The notes beneath the pieces were generated by a model. It saw only the letters and a program-made list of their open reading frames with translations, had not been told where the DNA came from and searched no databases. From an uncultured Allobosea sp. (GTDB lineage Bacteria > Pseudomonadota > Alphaproteobacteria > Rhizobiales > Beijerinckiaceae): DNA of 64,000 bases. Position 1 is the first letter of the stretch. Every line of letters begins with the position of its first letter. Both the position numbers and the translations under genes were made by a program. Positions 24,163 through 32,911 of this stretch are shown here, in pieces. The stretch is from the NCBI RefSeq assembly GCF_945957345.1, contig NZ_CAMFKW010000014.1:1-64000 (forward strand), given 5' to 3'.

Positions 24163-25859
24163 TGAAACCCGCCGCCCTCTCCATCACCGACCTCACCGTC
24201 GATTATCCGCTCGCGGACGGCTCGGTCGTCACCGCCGTCAGCGGCGTGAACCTCACGGTCGCGCCCGGCGAGATCCATGCGCTGGTCGGCGAATCCGGCG
24301 CCGGCAAGACCACGATCGGCAATGCGCTGATGGGCCTGCTCCAGGCGCCCGGCCGCGTCGCCAAGGGCCGAATCGAGATCGGTGGCAAGCCGGTCGACAT
24401 CCGCACGGGCCGAACCGACGGCATCGTGCAGGGCAAGGATGTCGGGGCGATCTTCCAGGATCCGATGACCTCGCTAAACCCGCTCTTCACGGTGGAGAGC
24501 CAGCTCGGCGAGACGATGCGGCACCATCTCGGCCTGAGCCGCGCCGAGGCGCGCCGGCGTTCGCTGGAATTGCTGCGTGCCGTCGGCATCCCCGAGCCCG
24601 AGCGGCGGCTGAAATCCTACCCGCACCAGCTCTCGGGCGGGCAGCGCCAGCGCGTGGTGATCGCCGCGGCCCTGTGCTGCGGCCCCAAGCTGATCATCGC
24701 CGACGAGCCGACCACCGCGCTCGACGTCTCCGTGCAGGCGCAGATCCTCAAGCTGATCCGCGGTCTCGCCGACGAGCGCGGCGTCGGCATCCTGCTGGTT
24801 ACGCATAATATGGGCGTCGTCGCCGAGGTCGCGGACCGCGTCACCATCATGCTGAAGGGGCAGGTGGTCGAGAGCGGGCCGGTGGCTGAGGTGCTCGGCG
24901 CGCCGCAGCACGCTTACGCCAAGGCGCTGATCGGGGCCGTCCCGCGCGTAGACGTCAAGCTGCCGCGCCTGCCCGTGCCGGCGCAGGAGAGCCCCGGCAC
25001 CGCCGCGGCGCGGGAGCAGGTCCGCGCCCGCATGGGCGGCGGCGAGGAGGCCAAGGCAGGCGTGCTTTCGGTCGACAATCTCGTGGTCGAATATGGTGCG
25101 CGGGGCGGATTCTTCGGAGGCTCGCGCGTCTTCCGCGCGGTGAAGGGTGTCTCCTTCACGGTCGAGCCCGGCGAGATCTTCGGCCTCGTCGGCGAATCCG
25201 GCTGCGGCAAGACGACCGTCGCCAACACCATCGCCGGTCTCGCCAAGCCGACCTCCGGCTCGGTCACGCTCGGCGGTTTGCCGATCGGTGCCAAGCGCGG
25301 CGGCGTGGCGCGCAAGGCCCTCCAGATGGTGTTCCAGGATCCGTATTCGGCGCTCAACCCGCGCCTGCGTGTGACCACCGCCATCGCCGAGCCGATCGCC
25401 TTCTATCACCTCGCCGCCACCAAGGCTGAAGCTGTGGAGGATGCGGCGCTCCTGCTGGAATCGGTCGGGCTGGACCGCGAGGCCGGGGCACGCTTCCCGC
25501 ATGCCTTCTCGGGCGGCCAGCGCCAGCGTATCGCCATTGCGCGTGCTCTGGCGCCGCGGCCGCGCTTCCTCGTCTGCGACGAGCCGACCTCCTCGCTCGA
25601 CGTCTCCGTGCAGGCACAGATCCTCAACCTGCTCAAGGACTTGCGCGATCTCGCGGGCCTGTCGATCCTCTTCATCAGCCACGACCTCGCCGTGGTCAGG
25701 CAGATGTGCGACCGCATCGCCGTGATGAAGAGCGGCGAGATCGTCGAGCAGGCGCCGACCGAGGAGCTGTTCGCCGCTCCGAGCCATCCCTATACGCGGG
25801 AGCTGCTCTCGCTCGTCCCCTCGCTCGACAAGATCGCGCGGGAGCCGGTCGCCGTCTGA
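24162..25859 (+). CDS. Fused dual ATPase of the peptide-type ABC transporter (DppD-DppF fusion, GsiA-like)
   Basis: This 565-residue protein carries two complete nucleotide-binding domains. The first (about residues 1-270) has [23 protein letters not shown] and [13 protein letters not shown]. The second (about 305-560) has [23 protein letters not shown] and [13 protein letters not shown]. Each ends with the short oligopeptide-transporter C-terminal region. The fusion replaces separate DppD and DppF genes, as in the glutathione importer GsiA. The ATG shares its A with the TGA of the permease stop (one-base overlap). It powers the importer formed with the two upstream permeases. Confidence 0.95.
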   Translation: MKPAALSITDLTVDYPLADGSVVTAVSGVNLTVAPGEIHALVGESGAGKTTIGNALMGLLQAPGRVAKGRIEIGGKPVDIRTGRTDGIVQGKDVGAIFQDPMTSLNPLFTVESQLGETMRHHLGLSRAEARRRSLELLRAVGIPEPERRLKSYPHQLSGGQRQRVVIAAALCCGPKLIIADEPTTALDVSVQAQILKLIRGLADERGVGILLVTHNMGVVAEVADRVTIMLKGQVVESGPVAEVLGAPQHAYAKALIGAVPRVDVKLPRLPVPAQESPGTAAAREQVRARMGGGEEAKAGVLSVDNLVVEYGARGGFFGGSRVFRAVKGVSFTVEPGEIFGLVGESGCGKTTVANTIAGLAKPTSGSVTLGGLPIGAKRGGVARKALQMVFQDPYSALNPRLRVTTAIAEPIAFYHLAATKAEAVEDAALLLESVGLDREAGARFPHAFSGGQRQRIAIARALAPRPRFLVCDEPTSSLDVSVQAQILNLLKDLRDLAGLSILFISHDLAVVRQMCDRIAVMKSGEIVEQAPTEELFAAPSHPYTRELLSLVPSLDKIAREPVAV

Positions 25860-25874
25860 AGGCAGCATATTCCG

Positions 25875-25914
25875 ACGGCTGATGGCGCTGCCGGCGGGCA
25901 ACTCCATCAGCCGT
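25875..25914. terminator. Stem-loop between convergent operons
   Basis: ACGGCTGATGG (25875-25885) pairs perfectly with CCATCAGCCGT (25904-25914) around an 18-base loop. It lies between the ABC operon (plus, ends 25859) and the EthD-like gene (minus, ends 25979). No long T-run follows, so it may act as a weak or bidirectional terminator or as a 3'-end stabiliser. Confidence 0.55.
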
Positions 25915-25978
25915 TGAACCGGGAGGCTTTCGGCGTTGGCCGGGCCACGAGACACGGACTGACGCGGATGTGTCCCGC

Positions 25979-26299
25979 TCAGTCGTCCTGCCGCAGGATC
26001 AGGTGATAAACCCGGCCCTTGAACAGCGGCATGATCGTGCCGAGTTCGCGGCGGACCTCCTGCCGGATATTGCTGGCGAGGGCGGCATGCATCGCCTCCA
26101 GGCTGTCGAAATACAGGTCGAAGGTCAGGTAGACCGGCGGCGCGCCTGCCTCCTGCTCGGCCTGCCAGCGCAGCTTGACGTCGCGGATACCGGGATAGCG
26201 GCGGATCGCCGGCAGCACGGTCTCGGTCATTTCGCGGTCGAAATGCGCCTTGTCGGCGACCGGAACTTCGCCTTCGAGCACGGCAGTGCGGATGATCAT
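25979..26299 (-). CDS. EthD-like/Dabb-type small protein
   Basis: This 106-residue ferredoxin-like-fold protein carries 'DKAHFDREMTETVLPAIRRYPGIRDVKLRW' and 'VYLTFDLYFDSLEAMHAALAS', typical of the EthD family. Members are small dimeric helpers or lyases in catabolism of cyclic compounds. It overlaps the stop of the preceding GntR gene by 4 bases. Its co-location with a hydrolase and SDR operon hints at a part in the same pathway. Exact function unknown. Confidence 0.8.
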   Translation of the reverse strand: MIIRTAVLEGEVPVADKAHFDREMTETVLPAIRRYPGIRDVKLRWQAEQEAGAPPVYLTFDLYFDSLEAMHAALASNIRQEVRRELGTIMPLFKGRVYHLILRQDD

Positions 26300-27036
26300 C
26301 GCGGTTTGTCCTTTTTCTCGGTTTCGGCGCGCAGCAGGCGGAGCACGCTGGTCTCTGTCGCGGCCAGATGCGCGTCCATGAGGCGGCAGGCCTTGTCGGC
26401 ATCGCGGGCGAGAACCGCATCCATGATCGCGACATGCTCGCTGTTGACGTCGCGGACCTCGGCGCCGGCCTCATGGCGGCGGAGCAGGCGCAGCTTTCGA
26501 TAGCGCTCGGAATGGTCGGCCAGCACCGACCAGAAGCGCAGCAGCCAGTCCGAACCGCAGGCGCTGACCAGCGCCTGGTGGAAGCGGCGGTGTTGCGCCT
26601 CCCAGAAGGCAGCCGCCTCGCGATCTTCTGGCGAGGCGGGCAGGGGCGCACGTGACAGCCTATGCATCGCTGCGACGATCTCGGCTTCCCATGCGGCATC
26701 CCCCCGTGCGATCGCCTTGGCGAGGCAGAGGCGTTCGATCTCCCGGCGCGTCGCCATCAGGTCGGCGAATTCATGTGGCGAGAGCTCGCTGACGCGCGAG
26801 CCGCGATGCGTCTCGGCCGCGACGAAGCCCTCCGAGGACAGACGCATCAGCGCTTCGCGGATCGGCGTCAGGCCCAGGCTGTAACGGTCCTGCAGATCGT
26901 TCGCCCTTAAGCGCTCGCCCGGCATCAGGTCGCCATGCAGGATCTCGCCGCGCAGCAGCTGATAGGCGCGCTCGGCCTGCGACCGGCTTTCCGCGAGAAC
27001 CTCGGCCTCGGCACCTGCTCTCATCTGGATGTCCAT
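26296..27036 (-). CDS. GntR-family regulator, FCD subfamily
   Basis: This 246-residue protein has a winged-helix N-terminus (about residues 20-88; LQDRYSLGLTPIREALMRLS) and an all-helical FCD domain (about 95-225). The metal-binding residues sit around 'RREIERLCL', 'HRRFHQALV' and 'SEHVAIMDA'. It is divergent from the FAH-SDR-TRAP operon, with 75 bases between them containing AT-rich palindromes. It probably represses that operon and itself, with a carboxylic acid as effector, as is usual for the subfamily. Confidence 0.93.
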   Translation of the reverse strand: MDIQMRAGAEAEVLAESRSQAERAYQLLRGEILHGDLMPGERLRANDLQDRYSLGLTPIREALMRLSSEGFVAAETHRGSRVSELSPHEFADLMATRREIERLCLAKAIARGDAAWEAEIVAAMHRLSRAPLPASPEDREAAAFWEAQHRRFHQALVSACGSDWLLRFWSVLADHSERYRKLRLLRRHEAGAEVRDVNSEHVAIMDAVLARDADKACRLMDAHLAATETSVLRLLRAETEKKDKPR

Positions 27037-27068
27037 ATTTTATGTTGACAGATAGATTTTATAAAATC
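27037..27068. promoter_or_regulatory. AT-rich operator between the GntR gene and the FAH operon
   Basis: A perfect 14-bp palindrome, GATTTTATAAAATC (27055-27068), lies between the divergent genes. Its half-motif ATTTTAT is repeated at 27037-27043, 19 bases upstream (two helical turns). The likely binder is the adjacent FCD-GntR protein. Confidence 0.6.
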
Positions 27069-27111
27069 ACCCTTGCCTTATAGCAAGGCGTTTCTCAGAG
27101 AAGGCGACGTG

Positions 27112-28029
27112 ATGGCGCAACCCGGTCAAATCCATTGGGCGCTGGCGACGGTCGAGGCCGATGGCGCGGCGATCGCCTGTCTCGAGGTCGGCAAGGCTCT
27201 CTATCGGCTGGAGCCGTCATTGGCGCGCGTCGGCTGGGCCGGGCAGGGCGATGTCGCGACGCTGTTCTCCAATTGGGAGCGAGCTAGGTCCCTGCTGGCG
27301 GAGGCTGCCGGCAAGGTCGAGCCGAGCGACCGCGTCACGGCCTCGCGGCGGCTGGCTCCGATCCTCTATCCCGGCAAGATTCTCTGCGCCGGCGCCAATT
27401 ATTTCGACCATCTCGCCGAGATGGGCATGCCCGGCGCCAAGAAGGAGGAGCAGCGGCTGTTCTTCTTCATGAAGCCGCCGCGCAATGCCGTGGTGGGAGA
27501 GGGCGCGACCGTGCGCATGCCGATCGGAACGGAGAAATTCGACTGGGAGATCGAGCTCGCCGTCGTGATCGGCAGGACGGCGCGCAATGTCCCGGTCGAG
27601 CGCGCGCTGGAGCATGTCGCCGGCTATACGGTCGCGATCGACTTCTCCGCCCGCGACCATAACCGCGCGCCGGAAACCTTCTACAAGCTCGACTGGGTGG
27701 CCGGTAAGGCGAACGACACCTGCTGCCCGCTCGGCCCGCGCTTCGTGCCGGCTTCCGCCATCGCGAACCCGCAGGATGTCGGGCTGAAGCTCTCGGTCAA
27801 CGGCGCCCTCAAGCAGGATGGCCGTTCGACCGACATGATTTTCTCGATCGCCGAGCAGATCGCGACTGCCTCACGCATCATGACGCTCGATCCGGGCGAT
27901 GTCCTGCTGACGGGGACGCCGGCCGGCGTCGGCGTGCCGAAGGGCACCTTCCTCGCCGTCGGCGACAAGGTCGATGCCGCGATCGAGGGCATCGGCACGC
28001 TCAGCGTCGTCATCCAGGAAGCCGCCTGA
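27112..28029 (+). CDS. Fumarylacetoacetate-hydrolase-family protein
   Basis: This 305-residue enzyme has an N-terminal small domain and a FAH core. 'PSKILCAGANYFDH'-type sequence appears as YPGKILCAGANYFDHLAEMG. The metal ligands appear as FDWEIELAVVIGR (two Glu) and DFSARDHNR (Asp). The family cleaves carbon-carbon bonds of beta-diketo acids, decarboxylates, or hydrates 2-oxo-4-enoates. The start at ATG 27112 has an AGAAGG ribosome site. It is first in an operon with an SDR dehydrogenase and a TRAP importer, so a carboxylic acid taken up by TRAP is the likely source of the substrate. Confidence 0.92.
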   Translation: MAQPGQIHWALATVEADGAAIACLEVGKALYRLEPSLARVGWAGQGDVATLFSNWERARSLLAEAAGKVEPSDRVTASRRLAPILYPGKILCAGANYFDHLAEMGMPGAKKEEQRLFFFMKPPRNAVVGEGATVRMPIGTEKFDWEIELAVVIGRTARNVPVERALEHVAGYTVAIDFSARDHNRAPETFYKLDWVAGKANDTCCPLGPRFVPASAIANPQDVGLKLSVNGALKQDGRSTDMIFSIAEQIATASRIMTLDPGDVLLTGTPAGVGVPKGTFLAVGDKVDAAIEGIGTLSVVIQEAA

Positions 28030-28030
28030 G

Positions 28031-28753
28031 ATGGGCGCGCCCGTCGCCTTAGTGACCGGTGGCGCGTCCGGCATCGGGCGCGCGACCGTTCTGCGGCTCG
28101 TTGGCGACGGGTTTAGGGTCATCGCGGCCGACCGCGACGCCGGTAAGTTGAATGCGCTGGCTCATGACGCAACGGCAGGCAGCGTCGAGACCTGCGTACT
28201 CGACGTCTGCGATCGGCCGGCGGTGGCGGCGGCGATCGCGGCGCCGGACCGGCTCGACGCTCTGGTCTGCGTGGCGGGCATCTATCAGCCGCGCGCCTTC
28301 GACGCGATCAGCGACGCGGATTTCCGCGAGATGCTCGACGTGAATCTCATCGGCGTCTTCATCGCCGCGCAGGAGGCCGCCCGCCGCATGACGGCCGGCG
28401 CGCGGATCGTCACGGTTTCGTCGCGCGCGGCGATCGGCGGCACGAATTTCGCGCATTACGTCGCCTCGAAGGCAGGCGTTGTCGGGCTGACGCGAGCGAT
28501 GGCCATGGAACTCCGGCCGCGCCAGATCGCGGTGAACTCCGTCGCGCCCGGATTCACCGACACGCCGATGACCCGCGCCATGCCCGCTGACCAATATGCC
28601 AGGGCGCAGGAATTGGAGCCGAGCGGCCAAGCCGCCGATCCGGCCGACATCGCCGGGGCGATCGCCTTCCTGGCCTCGCCTGCGACGCGCTTCATCACCG
28701 GCCAGACCCTGTTCGTCGATGGCGGTAAGTCATTGGGCGGATTGGGATTGTAA
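28031..28753 (+). CDS. Short-chain dehydrogenase/reductase (SDR)
   Basis: This 240-residue classical SDR has the cofactor motif TGGASGIG near residue 10, followed by 'VIAADRD', where the Asp suggests NAD preference. The catalytic set is Ser in 'VTVSSRAAIGG' and Tyr-x3-Lys in 'HYVASKAGVVG'. The C-terminal 'GQTLFVDGGKSLGG' is typical. It starts 1 base after the FAH gene stop. It probably oxidises a hydroxy intermediate that the FAH-family enzyme then cleaves, or the reverse. The substrate is unknown. Confidence 0.93.
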   Translation: MGAPVALVTGGASGIGRATVLRLVGDGFRVIAADRDAGKLNALAHDATAGSVETCVLDVCDRPAVAAAIAAPDRLDALVCVAGIYQPRAFDAISDADFREMLDVNLIGVFIAAQEAARRMTAGARIVTVSSRAAIGGTNFAHYVASKAGVVGLTRAMAMELRPRQIAVNSVAPGFTDTPMTRAMPADQYARAQELEPSGQAADPADIAGAIAFLASPATRFITGQTLFVDGGKSLGGLGL

Positions 28754-28789
28754 GCACTGCATCAGTCGACCGAGCCAAGAAAAAGGGGA

Positions 28790-29782
28790 ATGGCGATGAC
28801 GACACGCCGCGATATCATCAAGGGCGCATGGGCCGGGGCCATGCTGGGGTCGGCCGGACAGGTTCTGGCGCAGGCGCCGGTCCAGATCCGGGTCTCGACG
28901 GCGGCGCCGCCGACCGATTTCCTTGCCAAGGCGCTCGATGCGTTCAAGGCCGACATCGACGGCGCCTCGGCCGGCATTGCCATGAGCGTGCATACGGCCT
29001 CGACCCTGTTCAAGCAGGGCACGGAGGTTCAGGCCCTGCAGCGCGGCAATCTCGAAATGAGCACGATGACCACCTTCGAGGTGGCGCAGCAGATGCCCGA
29101 GCTCGGCTTCTTCAACCGAGGCTATCTGTTCAAGGACCATGCCCATCTGCGCCGCGTCTTCGACGGGCCGCTCGGCGAGGACTACCGCAAGGCCGTCGCC
29201 GAGAAGATGGGGATCGAGATCCTGGCGACGCATTATCTCGGCACGCGGCAGGTCTCGCTGCGCACGAAGCGGGCCGTGAAGGGGCCGGCCGATCTCGCCG
29301 GGGTCAAGCTGCGCATGCCGGCGGGGCCGGAATGGCTGTTGCTCGGCCGCACTTTGGGCGTGAGCCCGCTGCCGCTCGGCATGCCCGAGCTGTATCTCGC
29401 GCTCAAGACCGGCACGGTCGACGGGCAGGAGAACCCGCTCTCGATCTTCAATGCCGCCAAGCTCTACGAGGTCAGCGAGCAGGTCGTCCTGACCTCGCAT
29501 ATGCTTCAGCCGGTGTTCTTCGCCATCGCCAAGCCCGCCTGGGCGAAGCTCTCCGCCGCGCAGCAGACCTTGCTGCAGAACGCGGCCCGCAAGGCGGCGA
29601 AGGCCGGCGACGACGGGCGCCTTGCCGACGAGGCCAGCATCATCGGCGCGATCAAGCAGCGCGGGCTCAGCGTCGATACGATCGATCTGGCACCGTTCCG
29701 CGCGGCGGCCGACAAGGCTTATGTCGGTGATGCGGTGAAGGCCTGGGACATGGCTTGGCTCAAGCGCGTCGCCGAGGCCTGA
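28790..29782 (+). CDS. TRAP transporter substrate-binding protein (DctP family)
   Basis: This 330-residue periplasmic binding protein has a twin-arginine-like leader (TTRRDIIKGAWAGAMLGSAGQVLAQ; cleavage near residue 28). DctP features are 'EVQALQRGNLEMSTMTTFEVAQQMPELGFFN', the carboxylate-binding Arg region 'ADLAGVKLRMPAG' and 'LKTGTVDGQENPLSIF'. ATG 28796, two codons in, is better spaced from the AAGGGG site and may be the true start. It works with the membrane pair encoded just downstream to import a carboxylate using the ion gradient. Confidence 0.94.
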   Translation: MAMTTRRDIIKGAWAGAMLGSAGQVLAQAPVQIRVSTAAPPTDFLAKALDAFKADIDGASAGIAMSVHTASTLFKQGTEVQALQRGNLEMSTMTTFEVAQQMPELGFFNRGYLFKDHAHLRRVFDGPLGEDYRKAVAEKMGIEILATHYLGTRQVSLRTKRAVKGPADLAGVKLRMPAGPEWLLLGRTLGVSPLPLGMPELYLALKTGTVDGQENPLSIFNAAKLYEVSEQVVLTSHMLQPVFFAIAKPAWAKLSAAQQTLLQNAARKAAKAGDDGRLADEASIIGAIKQRGLSVDTIDLAPFRAAADKAYVGDAVKAWDMAWLKRVAEA

Positions 29783-29789
29783 GGCCGCC

Positions 29790-30299
29790 ATGCAGACGGC
29801 CCCTGCCAAGACCGAGGAAGCCGGAACCTGGACCATGCGGCTGCGGCGCTTCGCGGCCCTGGTCCCGGCCCTGCTCTTCGCGCTGGTCTTCCTGATCTTC
29901 AACTACAAGATCATCACGCGCTATCTGGAGCATGACGAGGCGGCCTGGGCCGACGAGATTTCGGTGATCCTGTTCATCTGGATCATCTTCTGGGCCAACG
30001 CCTTCGTGGTGCGAGACCGCGAGCAGATCACCTTCGATCTCGCCTACCGTCCGCTCCCTGATCGCTGGAAACGGGTGGTGGCGCTGGCCCGGCTTGTCAT
30101 CGTCGGCGGCATCTTCGCCGCCGCGCTGCCGGGCTCGCTCGACTACATCGCCTTTCTCTGGCGCGAGCGGACGCCCGTGCTGAACCTCAGGCTCGACATC
30201 ATCTATTCCTGCTTCGGCCTGTTCCTGGTCGCGGTGGTGGTGCGCTCCGCGTGGCTGGCGTGGCGGCTCCTCGGCCCGCGCTGGCGCTCTTATCTCTGA
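29790..30299 (+). CDS. TRAP transporter small permease (DctQ)
   Basis: This 169-residue protein has four predicted membrane helices, starting with 'FAALVPALLFALVFLIFNYKIITRYL' and 'WADEISVILFIWIIFWANAFVVRDR', the DctQ core. It lies between DctP and DctM genes with gaps of 7 and 15 bases. Confidence 0.93.
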   Translation: MQTAPAKTEEAGTWTMRLRRFAALVPALLFALVFLIFNYKIITRYLEHDEAAWADEISVILFIWIIFWANAFVVRDREQITFDLAYRPLPDRWKRVVALARLVIVGGIFAAALPGSLDYIAFLWRERTPVLNLRLDIIYSCFGLFLVAVVVRSAWLAWRLLGPRWRSYL

Positions 30300-30314
30300 C
30301 GGAGACGACGGCTC

Positions 30315-31613
30315 ATGTCCGACGGGCTTTGGATCCTTCTCGGCGTCTTCACGCTCGTCGCCGTGCTCGGCGCGCCGCTCGGCCTGTCGATGCTGGCGGC
30401 GGGCTTCGCCTATATGGTCGCGACGCATCAGGATGTCGGGCTTGTCGTCGACCAGACGATGAACGGGCTCTACAATTCCTATCTGCTGATCGCGGTGCCG
30501 CTGTTCATCTTCGTTGCCAATGTCATGCATGCGAGCGGGGTGATCGAGCGCTTGCTCAACTTCGGCTCGGCGATGGTCGGGCATCTGCCGGGCGGTCTGG
30601 CGCAGGTCAACGTCGTCTCCAACCTGATCTTCTCGGGGATGAGCGGTTCGGCCGTCGCCGATGCCTCAGGACCCGGTCTCGTGGTGGCGCGGATGATGAC
30701 GCGGGAGGGCCGTTATCCGCGCGGCTTCGCAGCCGCGACCTCGGTGGTCTCGGCGACGCTCGGGCCGCTGATGCCGACCTCGATCCCGATGATCTTCTAT
30801 GCGCTGATCGCCAATGCCTCGGTCGGCGCGATGTTCCTGGGCGGGCTCGTGCCGGCGGCCCTGATGGCGCTGGCGCTGATGAGCGTGATCGCGATCATCG
30901 CGCGCCGCCGCGGCTTCCCGCGCGAGGCCCGCGTGCCATGGTCGGCCATGCCGGCGATCTTCGGCCGGGCGCTGGCGCCGCTGGCCCTGCCGGTCATCCT
31001 GCTCGGGCTGATCTATTCCGGGGTGACCACGCCGACCGAAGCGGCAGCGATCGCGGCGAGCTATGCGCTGGTCCTCGCCTTCGTCGTCTACCGCACGCTG
31101 AAGCCAGCGCAACTGCTCGACGTGATGGGCGAGACCGTGAAGGCGACGGCGATGATCACGCTGATCATGAGCGGCGCCTTCGTCTTCAACTATGCCGTCG
31201 CCAACGAAGGCGTGCCACATCTGATCCAGGCGACGCTCCTGTCCTGGAAGCTGACGCCTACGCAGTTCCTGCTCATCGTCGACCTGCTGATGCTGTTTTT
31301 GGCGGTCGTGCTCGACGAGGTCACGATCCTCTTGGTGATCGTCCCGCTGATCGTACCCGTCGCCCAAGGGCTCGGCATCGACCTCGTGCATTTCGGCATC
31401 GTCGTGGTGCTGAACATGATGGTCGGGCTGACCTTGCCGCCGCACGGGCTGCTGCTGTTCGTGATGGCGGGCCTGACCGGCACGCCGCTCTCGGAGATCT
31501 TCCGCGAGGTACCGCCCTTCATCGTCGCGATGCTGGGCATCGTGCTGGCCGTGACCTTCTTCCCCGACCTGGCACTCTGGCTGCCGCGGATGGCGGGGAT
31601 GATCCACAACTGA
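30315..31613 (+). CDS. TRAP transporter large permease (DctM)
   Basis: This 432-residue protein has about 12 membrane helices and the DctM signatures 'GVIERLLNFGSAMVGHLPGGLAQVNVVSNLIFSGMSGSAVADASGPG', seen here across residues 77-124, and 'LVIVPLIVPVAQGLGIDLVHFGIVVVLNMMVGLTLPP'. It completes the TRAP system and ends the FAH-SDR-TRAP operon. A 278-base region without a gene follows. Confidence 0.95.
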   Translation: MSDGLWILLGVFTLVAVLGAPLGLSMLAAGFAYMVATHQDVGLVVDQTMNGLYNSYLLIAVPLFIFVANVMHASGVIERLLNFGSAMVGHLPGGLAQVNVVSNLIFSGMSGSAVADASGPGLVVARMMTREGRYPRGFAAATSVVSATLGPLMPTSIPMIFYALIANASVGAMFLGGLVPAALMALALMSVIAIIARRRGFPREARVPWSAMPAIFGRALAPLALPVILLGLIYSGVTTPTEAAAIAASYALVLAFVVYRTLKPAQLLDVMGETVKATAMITLIMSGAFVFNYAVANEGVPHLIQATLLSWKLTPTQFLLIVDLLMLFLAVVLDEVTILLVIVPLIVPVAQGLGIDLVHFGIVVVLNMMVGLTLPPHGLLLFVMAGLTGTPLSEIFREVPPFIVAMLGIVLAVTFFPDLALWLPRMAGMIHN

Positions 31614-31891
31614 GGGCCACCGGGCTGCGCGGTCTCAGCGCCGGCGGCGAAGCGCGCGAGCCCCTGCTGGTAACGCGCCTGCGACGTCGGCAGGTCCACC
31701 GGAGGCACAGCTGTCCTCGCCTGAGCCGAAGACGTCTCGGAGATTGGAAACATCAGATTGAAGGGTTGATACATCAGTTGTTAGTCGCGATAGTGCGGCC
31801 GGACGACTTGCTCGCGGCCGGCACATCCTTCGCCGCAGCGGGAGGCGTCTGGTGTCGGCGCCGGAAAGCGGGCGCATGAGGAGCTTCGCGC

Positions 31892-32911
31892 ATGTCTTTT
31901 GTCAGTCGCCGTGATCTCATGACAGCCACGGTCGTCGCCGCCCTGATCCCTGTGGCGGCTCCCGTCGTCTGGGCGCAGAAGCTGCCCAAGGTGGATTTCC
32001 TGTATTCGCCCTTCGCCGATTACGCGCCGTTCTTCGTCGCCAAGGAGCTCGGCTTCTTCAGGGATTACGGCGTCGAGGTCACGCTCTCACCCAAGGGCGG
32101 CACAGCCGAGACCATCCAGTTGCTCGCCTCCGGCAATGTCGAGGCCGGCGCCGCGACCTGGGGCGCGGGGCTCTTCAACGCGCTCGACCGCGGCGCGACC
32201 GTCGCGATCATCGCGACCTCGGCCCGGATGCCGTCGACGGTTCCCTCGCCGTCGCCCTTCATGGTCTCGCAGAAGGCCTGGGACGCCGGCATCCGCAGCG
32301 TCGCTGCCCTCAAGGGCAAGCGCGTCGGCATCCCCGGACCGAGCGGCTTCGGCATGTTCTCCGTCGCCAAGGCGCTGGAGAAGGGCGGCCTGACCGTCGA
32401 GGATGTCGAGGCGGTCTATCTCCCGCCGCCGGCGACCGCCGCGGCCTTCGCCAATGGCGGACTCGAGGCCGGCTGGAGCATCGAACCCTTCGCCGGACAG
32501 CTCGAGAAGCAGGGCCTCGGCCGCCGGCTGGTCGAGGATCACACCTTCGGCACCGAGCTCGGCCTGATCGCCTTCAACCAGGATTTCGTCGCCAAGAACG
32601 AGGACGCGGTGGTGCGCTTCATGGCGGGCTATCTCAAGGCCGCCCGCCTGCTCGACAAGGGCGGCTGGAAGGACGACAAGATCCTCGACATCGTCGCGAA
32701 ATACACCGGAACCGAGCGCGATTCCCTGCGTGGGATCCCCTATACCGTCCGCTCCGAGGACGGGGCCATCGACATGGCCTCGGTGCGCGAGCAGGAGGAG
32801 TTCTTCCGCAAGCGCGGCGCACTCGAATACAAGGGCCAGGCCAAGATCGACGCGGTCTATCGCCGCGATCTGCTGAAGCGCGCGAACGAGCTCGTCGCGA
32901 GCAAGCCGTGA
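31892..32911 (+). CDS. ABC transporter substrate-binding protein, SsuA/TauA/NitT family
   Basis: This 339-residue protein has an RR-containing leader (MSFVSRRDLMTATVVAALIP, cleavage after VVWA). It shows the NMT1/SsuA pattern 'KVDFLYSPFADYAPFFVAKELGFFRDYGVEVTLSPKGG' and 'ETIQLLASGNVEAG'. Such proteins bind sulfonates, taurine, pyrimidine precursors, nitrate or aromatic acids. The ATPase gene overlaps its stop. The ligand is unknown. The downstream Ldh and hydrolase genes suggest an organic acid or ester. Confidence 0.92.
   Translation: MSFVSRRDLMTATVVAALIPVAAPVVWAQKLPKVDFLYSPFADYAPFFVAKELGFFRDYGVEVTLSPKGGTAETIQLLASGNVEAGAATWGAGLFNALDRGATVAIIATSARMPSTVPSPSPFMVSQKAWDAGIRSVAALKGKRVGIPGPSGFGMFSVAKALEKGGLTVEDVEAVYLPPPATAAAFANGGLEAGWSIEPFAGQLEKQGLGRRLVEDHTFGTELGLIAFNQDFVAKNEDAVVRFMAGYLKAARLLDKGGWKDDKILDIVAKYTGTERDSLRGIPYTVRSEDGAIDMASVREQEEFFRKRGALEYKGQAKIDAVYRRDLLKRANELVASKP

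Noticed and set aside
24474-26699. 741-codon minus-strand frame across the fused ATPase, EthD-like and GntR genes
   Set aside because: It overlaps three genes with clear motifs in other frames and has no family pattern of its own.
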